Shown here piece after piece: positions 1 through 9,118 of a DNA stretch of 64,000 nt; positions within the stretch are counted from its first letter, which is position 1; each line of letters starts with the position of its first letter. The DNA is taken from NCBI RefSeq assembly GCF_028595305.1, contig NZ_JAQQXS010000001.1, forward strand, positions 124,001-188,000, in the 5' to 3' direction. The notes beneath the pieces are model-generated. The model was not told the DNA's origin. It was given only the letters and a program-made list of their open reading frames with translations, and did not search any database. Origin of the DNA: Roseateles koreensis (GTDB lineage Bacteria; Pseudomonadota; Gammaproteobacteria; Burkholderiales; Burkholderiaceae_C). The translations under genes and the position numbers were made by a program.

Positions 1-1067
1 GCGTGTATTTCTTGGCCGCCGCCGCAGCCGCACACCACGGTCAGCGAGGGCAGAAACGTGCCGGGCGCGGTGACCTCTACCGGCCGCCGCATCAACTCCG
101 GACGCTGTGAATCGAATTCAGGTGTTTCATCGCCAGCAACGGTGATGTCGCCCAGCATGCTGCCGTAGACGCGCCCTGCGCCAGCGGCCAGTGCCGCACG
201 TGCGGCCAGCCGTGCTGCACCGCGCATGGCAGGTGCGCCGCCAATCACCCACACATCGCCGTGGCTGCCTTTGTGGCTCAAGGGGTGGGCAGGGCGTAGC
301 CAGTTCAGCAGGCTATCGTGGCCGATCAAGTCGGCATCGGCATCGGGGGTGATTCGGTTGATGGGCGCAATGTCGTTGGCTACGTTGCCTGAAAAATCAC
401 CACTCAAGCCCAGATCGTCAAACCAAATCTCTCCGCAATGCGCGGGGCCGTGGCCGGTGAATAGCCCAGGTTTGAGCGTGAGAAAAGTCAGGCAGTGGGT
501 GGCGTGAACGGCATCCGCATGAAGGCATTCGCCCGTCTCTACCGAAAGCCCACTGGGTACGTCAACGGCCAGGGTTGCAATGTCGCGGGCGCTAAGCGCA
601 TTGAGGCTGCGCAGCACCTGGTGCAGTGCTTGATCAGGAGAGTGATCTGGCTTGGTCGTGGCGCCGATGCCGAGCAGGGCGTCGATGGCCAGGGCGGTTC
701 TGGCCGGTGGGGTCAGGTCTTGCGTGATGCGTACGCCGGCTGCTTGCGCGGCCAACAGTGCAGCGTGGGCGTCCACGGAGCCGGCGCTTTGTCTGGTCGG
801 CAGCGAGGCAATAACTTGGCAGCCCTGTGCGTGGAGATGGCGTGCCGCCACCAGGCCGTCACCACCGTTATTGCCGGGCCCGCAGGCGATCCAGATGGGG
901 CGCTCTGCATGGTTGTGCAGGGCGAGGGCCAATTTGGCCACGGCAAGTCCGGCGCGCTCCATCAAGGCCTGTGGGGGCGTTGCAGCCAGGGCTTGTGTCT
1001 CCAGGGTGCGCGTGCCCGCGATGCCGTAGAGACTGAGTGTATGCAAAGGGTGTTGAATGCGGATCAC
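1..1067 (-). CDS. nnr: Bifunctional NAD(P)H-hydrate epimerase / ADP-dependent NAD(P)H-hydrate dehydratase (partial, C-terminus outside window)
   Basis: Repairs hydrated NADH/NADPH (NADHX, NADPHX) in the cytosol: the N-terminal YjeF epimerase interconverts R and S forms and the C-terminal ribokinase-like domain dehydrates the S form using ADP. Read on the minus strand, the frame is open from a GTG at 1067 to the left edge (about 355 codons). Visible motifs are GPGNNGGDGLVAARHL near residue 60, DALLGIGATTKP, VDVPSGLSVETG and LTLKPGLFTGHGP in the epimerase half, then HKGSHGDVWVIGG, a GAG-containing helix and VVCGCGGGQE in the dehydratase half. No ATG or good ribosome site is visible, so GTG is chosen as the only start shortly before the conserved N-terminus. 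It follows dadA by 97 nt in the same direction and may share its transcript. The last part of the dehydratase domain is missing from the window. Confidence 0.88.
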   Translation of the reverse strand, partial: MIRIQHPLHTLSLYGIAGTRTLETQALAATPPQALMERAGLAVAKLALALHNHAERPIWIACGPGNNGGDGLVAARHLHAQGCQVIASLPTRQSAGSVDAHAALLAAQAAGVRITQDLTPPARTALAIDALLGIGATTKPDHSPDQALHQVLRSLNALSARDIATLAVDVPSGLSVETGECLHADAVHATHCLTFLTLKPGLFTGHGPAHCGEIWFDDLGLSGDFSGNVANDIAPINRITPDADADLIGHDSLLNWLRPAHPLSHKGSHGDVWVIGGAPAMRGAARLAARAALAAGAGRVYGSMLGDITVAGDETPEFDSQRPELMRRPVEVTAPGTFLPSLTVVCGCGGGQEIH

Positions 1068-1091
1068 GTGTCGATTGTGAAGGCAATTTTC

Positions 1092-1137
1092 AAGCGCCCC
1101 AAGTGCCCCGAGTGCCCCAAGCATCCCAAGACGCCCC
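1092..1137. repeat. Five degenerate 9-bp tandem units between dadA and nnr
   Basis: On the plus strand the gap carries consecutive 9-bp units of the form RAGYRYCCC (aagcgcccc, aagtgcccc, gagtgcccc, aagcatccc, aagacgccc). It lies in the leader of nnr (minus strand). Function unknown; it looks like a slipped-strand microsatellite. Confidence 0.6.
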
Positions 1138-1163
1138 GTGCGCTCATTCCACTGCGGCTGCGA

Positions 1164-2480
1164 CTAGCCCAGGCGACCCATCGTCAGGTCGCTGATCTCA
1201 GGCAGGTCCGGGCCGGCCTGGTTGCCGCTGATCTGATGGCTCAATACGTTGGCTGCGCCGTTCGCCAGGGTCCAGCTCAGGAGGTTGCTGGGTTCAAGGG
1301 CCAGATTAAGCCAGATGCCCGCGTGGCCGCTTGTGCCCAGAATGGGCAGGCCGTCCGCCACGTGGGCATGTGTGCCGCGCCACTGTTGTAGTTGACCGTT
1401 CTGCATGGCGCCGGGAAACCAGTCGTTCAAGACCTTGTGCATGGCCGCGTGACTGTCTTTGGCGCTGCTCGGTGATCTGTTCCAGTGGCCGCTGATACTC
1501 AGCCGGACGCGTTGGCCGATGCGGCTGATGCTGATGCCGCTGGTTTGATCCACCAGGCCCGCGCGAGGCCCGAGGTCTGGGTGAGCTTCGAGTTGCCGCA
1601 ACGGCGCCGTCAGTGATTCACCCTGCAGCTGAACCATGGGCAGCTTGAAGCCCAGGGGCTGCAGCAGCGGGATGGCGCCCACGCCGGCGCAGACCACGAT
1701 GGCGTCAAAATTTTCATGTTGCGGCCCAGCGGGTGCGGGCTGGGTGTCGATGTTGTCTTTGGGCTCGCGGCTGTCACCCTGGCGTGTGCTGGGGCCGGGC
1801 CGCTCTTCTGGCGGCGTGTATTCGTGCACCAGCTGCGCTGGGCTGCCGGGTGTGATGCTGCGCACCGTGGTGTGAAAGCGGAACTGTGCGCCCAGGCGTT
1901 GCGCCTCCATGCGCAGCAAATGGGCGAATTGGCGGCAATTGCCGATCTCGGCCTGCGGCAAATAGATGCCGCCCAGCAGGGCTTGCTCGGGATTGAGTCC
2001 TGGCTCGATGCGCCGGCATTGCTCGGCGTCTAACGTTGTCGCACTCAGACCCATTTGGGCCAGTCGTTCGAGCCCGGGTTGAATCTGCTGGCGCTCGCGC
2101 TCGGTGCGCAAAAGCATCAGCAGGCCCTCTGTGCGCTCATAGTCCAGTTGCAGGCTGCGGCGCAGCGTCTGGAGGCGATCGAGGCTGAATTGAGCGAGCT
2201 TGAGCAGCTGCTCCTGCGCGGCGGGGTTGCTGGCTTTTGCGGCACGGCGCCGCTGCCATTGCCAACCCAGGCTGTGGCGCAGGCTCAGGTGCGGCCAGGG
2301 CTTGGCGGTCCAAGGCAAAATCATGGCCGGGGCGACGATGCCTGCATTGGCGAAGCTGCCTTCGGCGGCAACGCTGCCGCACCGATCAAAAACCGTGACT
2401 TGATGGCCTTGGGCGCTAAGTTCGTAGGCGGTGGTGACGCCGGCAATGCCGGCACCAATGATGGCGATCCGCATGCTCAA
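1164..2480 (-). CDS. dadA: FAD-dependent D-amino acid dehydrogenase (DadA/DAO family oxidoreductase)
   Basis: Predicted to oxidise D-amino acids to 2-oxo acids and ammonia, passing electrons to the membrane quinone pool. The 438-residue protein begins with the Rossmann FAD motif IIGAGIAGVTTAYEL at residues 7-21, continues with the DadA-typical GSFANAGIVAP at 41-51, and ends with GLPILGTS and a region typical of the family's FAD-closing segment. Length matches E. coli DadA (about 430). Odd feature: residues about 218-256 form a hydrophilic, proline/charge-rich insertion (PPEERPGPS, DSREPKDN) just before the FDAIVVCAG strand, not expected in the family core. DAO-family members differ in substrate, so D-amino acid specificity is inferred. 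Followed 97 nt later by nnr. Confidence 0.8.
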   Translation of the reverse strand: MSMRIAIIGAGIAGVTTAYELSAQGHQVTVFDRCGSVAAEGSFANAGIVAPAMILPWTAKPWPHLSLRHSLGWQWQRRRAAKASNPAAQEQLLKLAQFSLDRLQTLRRSLQLDYERTEGLLMLLRTERERQQIQPGLERLAQMGLSATTLDAEQCRRIEPGLNPEQALLGGIYLPQAEIGNCRQFAHLLRMEAQRLGAQFRFHTTVRSITPGSPAQLVHEYTPPEERPGPSTRQGDSREPKDNIDTQPAPAGPQHENFDAIVVCAGVGAIPLLQPLGFKLPMVQLQGESLTAPLRQLEAHPDLGPRAGLVDQTSGISISRIGQRVRLSISGHWNRSPSSAKDSHAAMHKVLNDWFPGAMQNGQLQQWRGTHAHVADGLPILGTSGHAGIWLNLALEPSNLLSWTLANGAANVLSHQISGNQAGPDLPEISDLTMGRLG

Positions 2481-2989
2481 TGCCCCTTGCAGCTGAGCGC
2501 TGCGTGACGGTTCAGGGCAGGTTGACGGGCGGGCTCAGGCTTGAAAACCACCTTGGAATTGAGGGAGGCACCGGGGAACTGCTGGGCTCCGATTCGGCCT
2601 TCTCGCAGGCGCTCAGGGGCGCTGCTCAGGTCGTTGTGCATAGATGTTGTATACTCTTTGGGTTTTGCCGTTGGCCGCGGGCTGAAATTTCAGTCCGGCA
2701 GCCTTGAAGTCGCTTTGAAAACTGCTGTGAATTCTCTACGAATTCAGCGTGGTTTCAGGTGGCGAGCAAGAGTTTTCATTGGGGGGCGAAGCTTAGCGAA
2801 GCTAAATCAGCCAAGTCCGATTCGACCCCATTGAGCAACGACAGATCAATCGCAAACCGGCTGTTCGAGAGGTGTTGCTGCTGCTCAGGTCTGGCACTCG
2901 GGTCCCATAAGGGGCGAGGGTGCGGGGCATCAGAAGTATTGCAGAGCAATTCGAGCCGGATTTAAGACACAACCTTCGGAGTAAAAATT
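2481..2989 (+). promoter_or_regulatory. rpsB promoter and long structured leader
   Basis: This 509-nt stretch holds no gene. A good -10 (TATACT, 2650-2655) precedes rpsB but with no clear -35. If transcription starts near 2662 the leader is about 330 nt. It contains a 10-bp hairpin at 2678-2697 around the palindrome CTGAAATTTCAG, a second hairpin at 2724-2748 (GAATTC arms, small bulge, loop TCTAC) and a short hairpin near 2791-2803 (TTAGC-GAA-GCTAA). S2 is known to autoregulate rpsB-tsf in other proteobacteria; a similar role here is inference. The ribosome site GGAG lies at 2978-2981. Confidence 0.45.
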
Positions 2990-3736
2990 ATGTCCGTTAC
3001 TATGCGCGAGATGCTGGAAGCCGGCGTCCACTTTGGTCACCAAACTCGTTTCTGGCATCCCAAGATGGCCCCGTACATCTACGGCCATCGCAACAAGATC
3101 CACATCATCAACCTCGAGAAGACGCTGCCTGCGTTCGAAGAGGCGATGAAGTTCGTCCGTAACCTCGCTTCCAAGCGCGGCACCATTCTGATGGTTGGCA
3201 CCAAGCGCCAAGCCCGTGAAGTCGTGGCCCTGGAAGCTCAGCGCGCTGGCATGCCTTATGTCGACCAGCGTTGGTTGGGCGGCATGATGACCAACTTCAA
3301 GACGGTCAAGACTTCGCTGAAGAACCTGAAGGACATGCAAGCGCAGGTCGACGCAGGCACCCAGCCTTCCATCAAGAAAGAAGCGCTGATGTTCCAGCGT
3401 GACTTGGCCAAGCTGGAAAAAGACATCGGCGGGATCCAAGACATGGCTGGCCTGCCTGACGCCATCTTCGTGATCGACGTGGGCTTCCACAAGATCGCCG
3501 TGGCTGAAGCCAAGAAGCTGGGCATCCCCGTGATCGGCGTGGTTGACACCAACCACTCGCCTGAAGGCATCGACTACGTGATCCCTGGCAACGACGACTC
3601 CGCCAAGGCTGTGGCGCTGTACGCCCGTGCCGTGGCTGACGCGGTGCTGGAAGGCCGTGCCAACGCCGGCAATGAAGTGGTGCACGCTCAAGCCCCCGCT
3701 GGTGACGAGTTCGTGGAAGTCAGCGAAGGCGCTTAA
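2990..3736 (+). CDS. rpsB: 30S ribosomal protein S2
   Basis: Small-subunit protein needed for S1 binding and translation initiation. The 248 residues show the S2 signature at the start ([20 protein letters not shown]) and the central segments [16 protein letters not shown] and [10 protein letters not shown], with VGVVDTN-type wording ([22 protein letters not shown]). Length is normal. Start ATG at 2990 has a GGAG ribosome site 8 nt upstream; an internal ATG at codon 5 is less likely. First gene of the rpsB-tsf pair, with a strong terminator hairpin directly after it, so tsf is reached by read-through or by its own promoter. Confidence 0.98.
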   Translation: MSVTMREMLEAGVHFGHQTRFWHPKMAPYIYGHRNKIHIINLEKTLPAFEEAMKFVRNLASKRGTILMVGTKRQAREVVALEAQRAGMPYVDQRWLGGMMTNFKTVKTSLKNLKDMQAQVDAGTQPSIKKEALMFQRDLAKLEKDIGGIQDMAGLPDAIFVIDVGFHKIAVAEAKKLGIPVIGVVDTNHSPEGIDYVIPGNDDSAKAVALYARAVADAVLEGRANAGNEVVHAQAPAGDEFVEVSEGA

Positions 3737-3754
3737 GCTCCTGACGCCAAGACC

Positions 3755-3783
3755 AAAGGGGCTGATTCAGCCCCTTTTTTTTA
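3755..3783 (+). terminator. Rho-independent terminator after rpsB
   Basis: GGGGCTG and CAGCCCC arms separated by ATT, followed by an 8-9 nt T run, 18 nt after the rpsB stop. May act as an attenuator between rpsB and tsf. Confidence 0.85.
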
Positions 3784-3864
3784 AAGAATTTTGCTGTCAA
3801 CGAGTCCGCGCCGCGTCGTCTTCTGTACGGGTGTGCGATTCAATCAAGAAACTGGAGAATCCAA

Positions 3865-4761
3865 ATGGCTGTGATTACCGCTAGCATGGTTGCCGAGCTG
3901 CGCGCTCGTACCGACGCTCCGATGATGGAGTGCAAGAAGGCCCTGACTGAAGCCGAAGGCGATCTGGGTCGCGCTGAAGAAATCCTGCGCGTCAAGCTGG
4001 GCAACAAAGCCGGCAAGGCCGCTTCGCGCGTGACCGCCGAAGGCGTGGTGGCATCGGCCGTCGTGGGCACCACCGGTGCTTTGCTGGAAGTGAATTGCGA
4101 AACCGACTTCGTTACCAAAAACGACGCGTTCCTGGCCTTCGCCAATGCCTGCGCCAAGGTGGCCGCAGAACATGCGGTGACTGAAGTCGAAGCACTGGCC
4201 GCTCTGCCGCTGAGCCAAGAAGGCTTCGGCCCGACGGTGGAAGATGTGCGCCGCGGCCTGATCGGCAAGATCGGCGAGAACATGAGCCTGCGCCGCATCA
4301 AACTGTACAACGCCGGTGCTCAGCTGGCTTCGTACCTGCACGGCACCCGCATCGGTGTGATGGTTGAGTTCGAGGGTGACGAAGTCGCCGCCAAGGACGT
4401 CGCCATGCACGTGGCCGCCATGAAGCCTGCCGCCTTGTCGTCGGCCGAAGTTGCTCCTGAGCTGGTCGAGAAAGAGCGCAAGATCGCCACCGAGAAGGCT
4501 GCCGAGTCTGGCAAGCCTGCCGAGATCGTCGCCAAGATGGTCGAGGGTTCGGTGCAGAAGTTCCTCAAAGAGGTGTCGCTGCTGGACCAAGTCTTCGTCA
4601 AGGCTGCCGATGGCAAGCAGACCGTGGCCGCCATGTTGAAAGACAAGGCCACCACCGTGAAGGGCTTCACCCTGTATGTGGTGGGTGAAGGCATTGAGAA
4701 GAAGGTGGACGACTTCGCTGCGGAGGTGGCTGCGCAAGTGGCTGCCGCAAAAGGGGCCTAA
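3865..4761 (+). CDS. tsf: Elongation factor Ts
   Basis: Guanine nucleotide exchange factor for EF-Tu. The 298-residue protein has the N-terminal UBA-like region with [19 protein letters not shown] (residues 11-29), the EF-Ts signature [15 protein letters not shown], and the core [13 protein letters not shown] that contacts EF-Tu. Length is typical for betaproteobacteria. The ribosome site GGAG sits 9 nt before the ATG. Lies between rpsB and pyrH, the standard arrangement. Confidence 0.98.
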   Translation: MAVITASMVAELRARTDAPMMECKKALTEAEGDLGRAEEILRVKLGNKAGKAASRVTAEGVVASAVVGTTGALLEVNCETDFVTKNDAFLAFANACAKVAAEHAVTEVEALAALPLSQEGFGPTVEDVRRGLIGKIGENMSLRRIKLYNAGAQLASYLHGTRIGVMVEFEGDEVAAKDVAMHVAAMKPAALSSAEVAPELVEKERKIATEKAAESGKPAEIVAKMVEGSVQKFLKEVSLLDQVFVKAADGKQTVAAMLKDKATTVKGFTLYVVGEGIEKKVDDFAAEVAAQVAAAKGA

Positions 4762-4776
4762 GCCTCTGTAAAAAAT

Positions 4777-4799
4777 AAAGGGCGCCTCTGGCGCCCTTT
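4777..4799 (+). terminator. Terminator-like hairpin after tsf
   Basis: AAAGGGCGCC and GGCGCCCTTT arms with a TCT loop, 16 nt after the tsf stop. The T run is short (TTT), so termination may be partial, allowing expression of pyrH. Confidence 0.7.
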
Positions 4800-4912
4800 A
4801 CACTTATGCCCGCGCCGGTCGTTGCGCTGTCCCACAAGGGCGGCGGCACCCGGCGCGGTATTCCAAGATTTGTCCCGCAATCGCGGTCAACTGCAGCATT
4901 TAGAGGTCACAC

Positions 4913-5623
4913 ATGCCCGCGCTCAAACGCATCCTGCTCAAACTCTCTGGCGAAGCTCTGATGGGCGACGACGCCTTCGGCATCAACCGTGCGACCATTG
5001 TGCGCATGGTGCAGGAGATTCGCGAGGTCACTGAACTCGGGATTGAGGTTGCCGTCGTGATCGGTGGCGGCAATATTTTTCGCGGCGTAGCGGGTGGTTC
5101 GGTGGGTATGGACCGCGCCACCGCTGATTACATGGGCATGCTGGCCACGGTGATGAACTCACTCGCCCTGGCGGACACCATGCGCCAAGAAGGCATTACC
5201 GCCCGCGTGATGTCGGCCATCGGCATCGAGCAAGTGGTTGAGCCCTACGTGCGCCCCAAGGCGCTGCAGTATCTTGAAGAAGGCAAAGTGGTGGTGTTCG
5301 CAGCGGGCACCGGCAATCCCTTCTTCACCACTGATACAGCGGCCGCACTGCGCGGCGCGGAAATCGGTGCAGAAATCGTTCTCAAGGCCACCAAGGTTGA
5401 CGGCGTTTACACTGCCGACCCGAAAAAAGACCCCACCGCAACGCGCTATTCCCGCATTACTTTCGACGAGGCCATCACTCGCAATCTGCAGGTGTTGGAT
5501 GCCACCGCCTTTGCGCTGTGCCGTGACCAGAAGCTGCCGATCCGTGTGTTCAGCATTCTGAAGCCCGGCTCGCTGAAACGCGTGGTGATGGGTGAAGACG
5601 AAGGTACGCTGGTGCACGTCTGA
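4913..5623 (+). CDS. pyrH: Uridylate kinase
   Basis: Phosphorylates UMP to UDP in pyrimidine nucleotide synthesis; hexameric cytosolic amino-acid-kinase-fold enzyme. The 236 residues include [16 protein letters not shown] (residues 9-24), IGGGNIFRG (about 51-59), [12 protein letters not shown], and the uridine/phosphate region [18 protein letters not shown] with [13 protein letters not shown]. Length matches the family. ATG at 4913 follows AGAGG with a 7-nt gap. Upstream is the tsf terminator, downstream frr begins 46 nt later, so it may start a pyrH-frr-uppS transcription unit. Confidence 0.97.
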   Translation: MPALKRILLKLSGEALMGDDAFGINRATIVRMVQEIREVTELGIEVAVVIGGGNIFRGVAGGSVGMDRATADYMGMLATVMNSLALADTMRQEGITARVMSAIGIEQVVEPYVRPKALQYLEEGKVVVFAAGTGNPFFTTDTAAALRGAEIGAEIVLKATKVDGVYTADPKKDPTATRYSRITFDEAITRNLQVLDATAFALCRDQKLPIRVFSILKPGSLKRVVMGEDEGTLVHV

Positions 5624-5669
5624 GGCGGGACGCCGCTTAAGTTCAGTTCAGGAAATATCGAGAAGCATC

Positions 5670-6230
5670 ATGAGCATTGCAGAAGTCAAGCAGAACGCCG
5701 AAGTGAAAATGGGCAAGTCGGTCGAAGCCCTCAAGGGTGAATTGCACAAGATCCGTACGGGCCGCGCTCACCCTGGCATCTTGGATCAGGTCAGTGTCGA
5801 TTACTACGGCTCCATGGTGCCGATCAGCCAGGTGGCCAATGTGAGCTTGCTGGACGCCCGCACCATCAGCGTGCAGCCCTGGGAAAAGGGCTTGGGCGCC
5901 AAGATCGAGAAGGCCATCCGTGAGTCCGACCTGGGCCTGAATCCTGCGTCCCAGGGCGATCTGATCCGCGTGCCGATGCCGCCGCTGAATGAAGAGCGCC
6001 GCCGCGACCTGACCAAGGTCGTGCGCAATGCCGGTGAAGACGCCAAGATTGCCGTGCGCAATCTGCGCCGTGAAGCCAATGAGCAGGCCAAGAAGCTCAC
6101 CAAAGACAAGCTGATCAGCGAAGACGACGAGCGCCGCAGCCTGGACGACGTGCAAAAGCTGACCGACCGCACCATCGCCGAGATCGAGCGTGTGGTCGCA
6201 GGCAAAGAAGCCGAAATTCTGGCGGTCTGA
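5670..6230 (+). CDS. frr: Ribosome recycling factor
   Basis: With EF-G, splits the post-termination ribosome. The frame is open further upstream, but the ATG at 5670 gives the canonical 186-residue protein and places the conserved helix-1 sequence ([21 protein letters not shown]) correctly; a longer start at 5592 would overlap pyrH and has no family support. Other conserved parts are [36 protein letters not shown] and [15 protein letters not shown]. Ends in an Asp/Glu/Lys-rich helix typical of domain I. Confidence 0.97.
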   Translation: MSIAEVKQNAEVKMGKSVEALKGELHKIRTGRAHPGILDQVSVDYYGSMVPISQVANVSLLDARTISVQPWEKGLGAKIEKAIRESDLGLNPASQGDLIRVPMPPLNEERRRDLTKVVRNAGEDAKIAVRNLRREANEQAKKLTKDKLISEDDERRSLDDVQKLTDRTIAEIERVVAGKEAEILAV

Positions 6231-6245
6231 GCGGAATCGCTGCGC

Positions 6246-6980
6246 GTGAGTTCCGATCAAGCCGCCTTGGTTCCCCGCCATGTGGCCATCGTGATGGATG
6301 GCAATGGTCGTTGGGCGAAGAAGCGTTTTCTACCGCGATTTTTTGGCCACAAACAGGGAGTTGATGCCCTGGTCAAGGTTGTTCAAGCCTGTATTGACCG
6401 CAATATCGACTACCTGACGGTGTTCGCGTTTTCGTCAGAAAACTGGAAGCGTCCGTCGGATGAGGTGTCAGGCTTGATGGGCTTGGTGCTTGCTGCGGTG
6501 TCGCGTTACCTGGCGCGAATGGGCGCGATGGGTGTGCGCATTCGCATCGTGGGCGACCGCGATGCCGTGAGTCCCAAATTGCGCAACGCCTGGAACGAGG
6601 CGGAGGCTGCCACCGCGCACAACACCAAATTGACCTTGTCCGTGGCCTTCAATTACGGCGGGCGTTGGGACATCGTGCAGGCCTGCAAGTCGGCGATGCA
6701 GGCGGGCGTGTCGCCAGAGGCGCTCACCGAGTCGAAGCTGTCCGAGTTCATGGCAATGAGCTACGCACCTGATCCGGATTTATTCATTCGAACCGGCGGT
6801 GAGGTGCGCATCAGCAACTTCTTGCTGTGGCAGGTGGCGTATACCGAGTTTGTGTTTTCCGACTGCTTGTGGCCGGAGTTCGGCGAGGCGCAGTTGGATG
6901 CCGCGATTGAGGCCTTCCGTGAGCGCGACCGGCGGTTTGGTGGCGTCAAATCAACTCCCCCCACGGCTGTTGCGGCGTGA
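6246..6980 (+). CDS. uppS: Undecaprenyl diphosphate synthase (cis-prenyltransferase)
   Basis: Adds isopentenyl units to farnesyl diphosphate to make C55 undecaprenyl diphosphate, the lipid carrier for peptidoglycan and O-antigen. The 244-residue protein starts from a GTG at 6246 and carries HVAIVMDGNGRWAKKR (catalytic Asp in MDGNG, about residue 18), the GHKQG segment, FAFSSENWKRP and the substrate loop FIRTGGEVRISNFLLWQ near the C-terminus. Length is normal. 15 nt after frr and 25 nt before cdsA. Confidence 0.96.
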   Translation: MSSDQAALVPRHVAIVMDGNGRWAKKRFLPRFFGHKQGVDALVKVVQACIDRNIDYLTVFAFSSENWKRPSDEVSGLMGLVLAAVSRYLARMGAMGVRIRIVGDRDAVSPKLRNAWNEAEAATAHNTKLTLSVAFNYGGRWDIVQACKSAMQAGVSPEALTESKLSEFMAMSYAPDPDLFIRTGGEVRISNFLLWQVAYTEFVFSDCLWPEFGEAQLDAAIEAFRERDRRFGGVKSTPPTAVAA

Positions 6981-7005
6981 CCCACCCCGAATTGACGAGG
7001 TCGCC

Positions 7006-7893
7006 ATGCTGAAACAACGCGTTATCACCGCTTTGGTGTTGCTTGCCGTTTTGCTGCCTTGCCTGTTTGCAGCGTCCCCCTGGCCTTTTGCACTGCTGAC
7101 GCTGTTGATGATCGCTGCCGCAGGATGGGAGTGGGCCCGTTTGAATTCAAGCGCAGGCCCGGTGGATGGCGCCAGTACCCGTGCGGGGACAGCCGGGTTG
7201 ATGCCCTATGGCTTCGGCATCGGGGTGGCTGGCGTCTGCGCCGCCACGCTCTACGGCCTGGGCTTGCAAGCACCGCCGGTGTGGTGCTGGTGGTTGGCGG
7301 GTTTGATCTGGGTGTTGGGTGGGGTGTTTGCTCTGCGCGGCGGCCCGGCGGCATGGCCGCATGCCTCGCGGCCCTTGCGTTTGGTCTTGGGTGCTTTGGC
7401 GCTCTGGGCGGCATGGCTGGCGATGGTTCAGGCCAAGACCTTGGGTATTAATTTTCTGTTGTCGATTTTTTGCCTGGTGTGGGCCGCCGATGTTGCGGCC
7501 TACTTCGGGGGGCGGGCTTTCGGGCGCCGTAAATTGGCCCCGGCCATCAGCCCCGGCAAAAGCTGGGAAGGTGTGTGGTCTGGTATGGCGGCGGTGCTGG
7601 TGTTGGCGCTGGTCTGGAGTCAGGTGATCGATCGGCAATTGGCGGTTGACTCCCCCAGCCTGTACCAATTGCTGGCGCGGCAGGGGCTGTTTGTTGGGGT
7701 GTTGAGTGTGTTGATGCTCAGTGCCATGAGCGTCGTGGGCGATCTTTTTGAGTCTCTGATCAAACGGGCTGTGGGCGCCAAGGACAGCAGTCAGCTGTTA
7801 CCCGGCCACGGCGGTGTTTTGGATCGGGTGGATGCCCTGCTGCCGGTGTTTCCTTTGGCGATGGCTTTGAGTTCCCTCAGCTTGGCCGCCTGA
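7006..7893 (+). CDS. cdsA: Phosphatidate cytidylyltransferase
   Basis: Makes CDP-diacylglycerol from phosphatidate and CTP, the branch point of phospholipid synthesis, in the inner membrane. The frame is open upstream into uppS, but the ATG at 7006 gives a 295-residue protein beginning with a positively charged MLKQR and a first membrane helix. Several hydrophobic helices follow; the family signature lies near the C-terminus (VVGDLFESLIKR, then LLPGHGGVLDRVDALLP). Odd point: a serine replaces the usual glycine in the KDSG part of the signature (KDSS). Confidence 0.95.
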   Translation: MLKQRVITALVLLAVLLPCLFAASPWPFALLTLLMIAAAGWEWARLNSSAGPVDGASTRAGTAGLMPYGFGIGVAGVCAATLYGLGLQAPPVWCWWLAGLIWVLGGVFALRGGPAAWPHASRPLRLVLGALALWAAWLAMVQAKTLGINFLLSIFCLVWAADVAAYFGGRAFGRRKLAPAISPGKSWEGVWSGMAAVLVLALVWSQVIDRQLAVDSPSLYQLLARQGLFVGVLSVLMLSAMSVVGDLFESLIKRAVGAKDSSQLLPGHGGVLDRVDALLPVFPLAMALSSLSLAA

Positions 7894-7918
7894 GGCCGGG
7901 CCTTTTGAGTCTGTTGAC

Positions 7919-9118
7919 ATGACCGCATCTTTTCAACGCCAACGTATCAGTGTGTTGGGCTCCACGGGTTCCATCGGGGTCAACACGCTGGATGTGTTGT
8001 CTCGCCACCCCGATCGCTACGAGGTTTTTGCGCTGTCGGCGATGAGCCGCGTCGATGAATTGCTGGCCCAGTGTCTGCACTGGCAACCCCGTTTCGCGGT
8101 GATGCCCGATACCGCCGCGGCCGCCCGCTTGCGCGAGCGCTTGCGTGAGCAGGGCAGCCGGACCGAGGTACTCGACGGTGCCCCGGCCTTGTGCGACATC
8201 GCGGCCCATCCCGACGTTGACATGGTGATGGGTGCCATTGTCGGTGCAGCTGGGCTGGCCCCTTGCCTGGCGGCGGCCCGTGCGGGCAAGCGTTTGCTGC
8301 TGGCCAATAAAGAGGCCATCGTGGTGGGGGGGGCCTTGTTCATGCAGGCCGTGGCGGACGGTGGGGCGACCCTGCTGCCGATCGACAGCGAGCATTCCGC
8401 TATTTTCCAGTGCTTGCCGGAAGACCGCAGCACTTGGGCGCAGCGCATTGACCATATCGTGCTGACGGCCTCCGGCGGGCCCTTCCGCCAACGTGATCCG
8501 GCGACTTTGGCCGCCATCACCCCAGAGCAAGCCTGCGCGCACCCGAACTGGGTGATGGGGCGCAAGATTTCGGTGGACTCCGCCACGATGATGAACAAGG
8601 CGCTGGAGGTGATCGAAGCGCGTTGGTTGTTTGGCCTGGACCCGGCGAAAATTCGGGTGTTGATTCATCCGCAGAGCATCGTGCATTCGATGGTGGTTTG
8701 CCGCGACATGTCGGTGCTGGCGCAAATGGGCACGCCCGATATGCGGGTGCCCATCGCCTACGGCCTGTCTTTCCCCGCGCGCATCGATGCCGGCGCCAGC
8801 CGCCTTGAGTTGGAGAAGTTGTCGGCCTTGAGCTTTGAGGAGGCTGACGAGCGACGCTTCCCTGGCTTGTTCTTGTCGTGGCGTGCACTGCGTGCTGCGG
8901 AAGGTACAACGACCGTGTTAAACGCCGCCAATGAAGAGGCGGTGGACGCTTTCTTGAACCGCCGCCTGCGCTTTGATCAAATTCACCGACTCAATGTGCA
9001 ATGCTTGGACGAGTTGCTCCCGCAGGCCGGTGAGTGCAGCAGCGTTGAGGGCTTGTTGAGTTTGGACGCGCGGGTGCGACGCCACGCTCAGGCCTTGATC
9101 ACGAGCCTTGCTGCATGA
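7919..9118 (+). CDS. dxr: 1-deoxy-D-xylulose 5-phosphate reductoisomerase
   Basis: Second step of the MEP isoprenoid pathway: converts DXP to MEP with NADPH and a divalent metal. The 399 residues show the NADPH-binding GSTGSIGVNTLDVL (14-27), LLLANKEAIVVGG, the metal site PIDSEHSAIFQCL with its Asp and Glu, LTASGGPFR, and VDSATMMNKALEVIEARWLF. Length is normal. Its stop overlaps the rseP start by 4 nt (ATGA), implying translational coupling. With uppS upstream this forms an isoprenoid/undecaprenyl module. Confidence 0.97.
   Translation: MTASFQRQRISVLGSTGSIGVNTLDVLSRHPDRYEVFALSAMSRVDELLAQCLHWQPRFAVMPDTAAAARLRERLREQGSRTEVLDGAPALCDIAAHPDVDMVMGAIVGAAGLAPCLAAARAGKRLLLANKEAIVVGGALFMQAVADGGATLLPIDSEHSAIFQCLPEDRSTWAQRIDHIVLTASGGPFRQRDPATLAAITPEQACAHPNWVMGRKISVDSATMMNKALEVIEARWLFGLDPAKIRVLIHPQSIVHSMVVCRDMSVLAQMGTPDMRVPIAYGLSFPARIDAGASRLELEKLSALSFEEADERRFPGLFLSWRALRAAEGTTTVLNAANEEAVDAFLNRRLRFDQIHRLNVQCLDELLPQAGECSSVEGLLSLDARVRRHAQALITSLAA

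Noticed and set aside
495-1391. 298-residue open frame on the plus strand
   Set aside because: It runs antisense to nnr and into the dadA end, with no family motif; nnr reads well on the minus strand.
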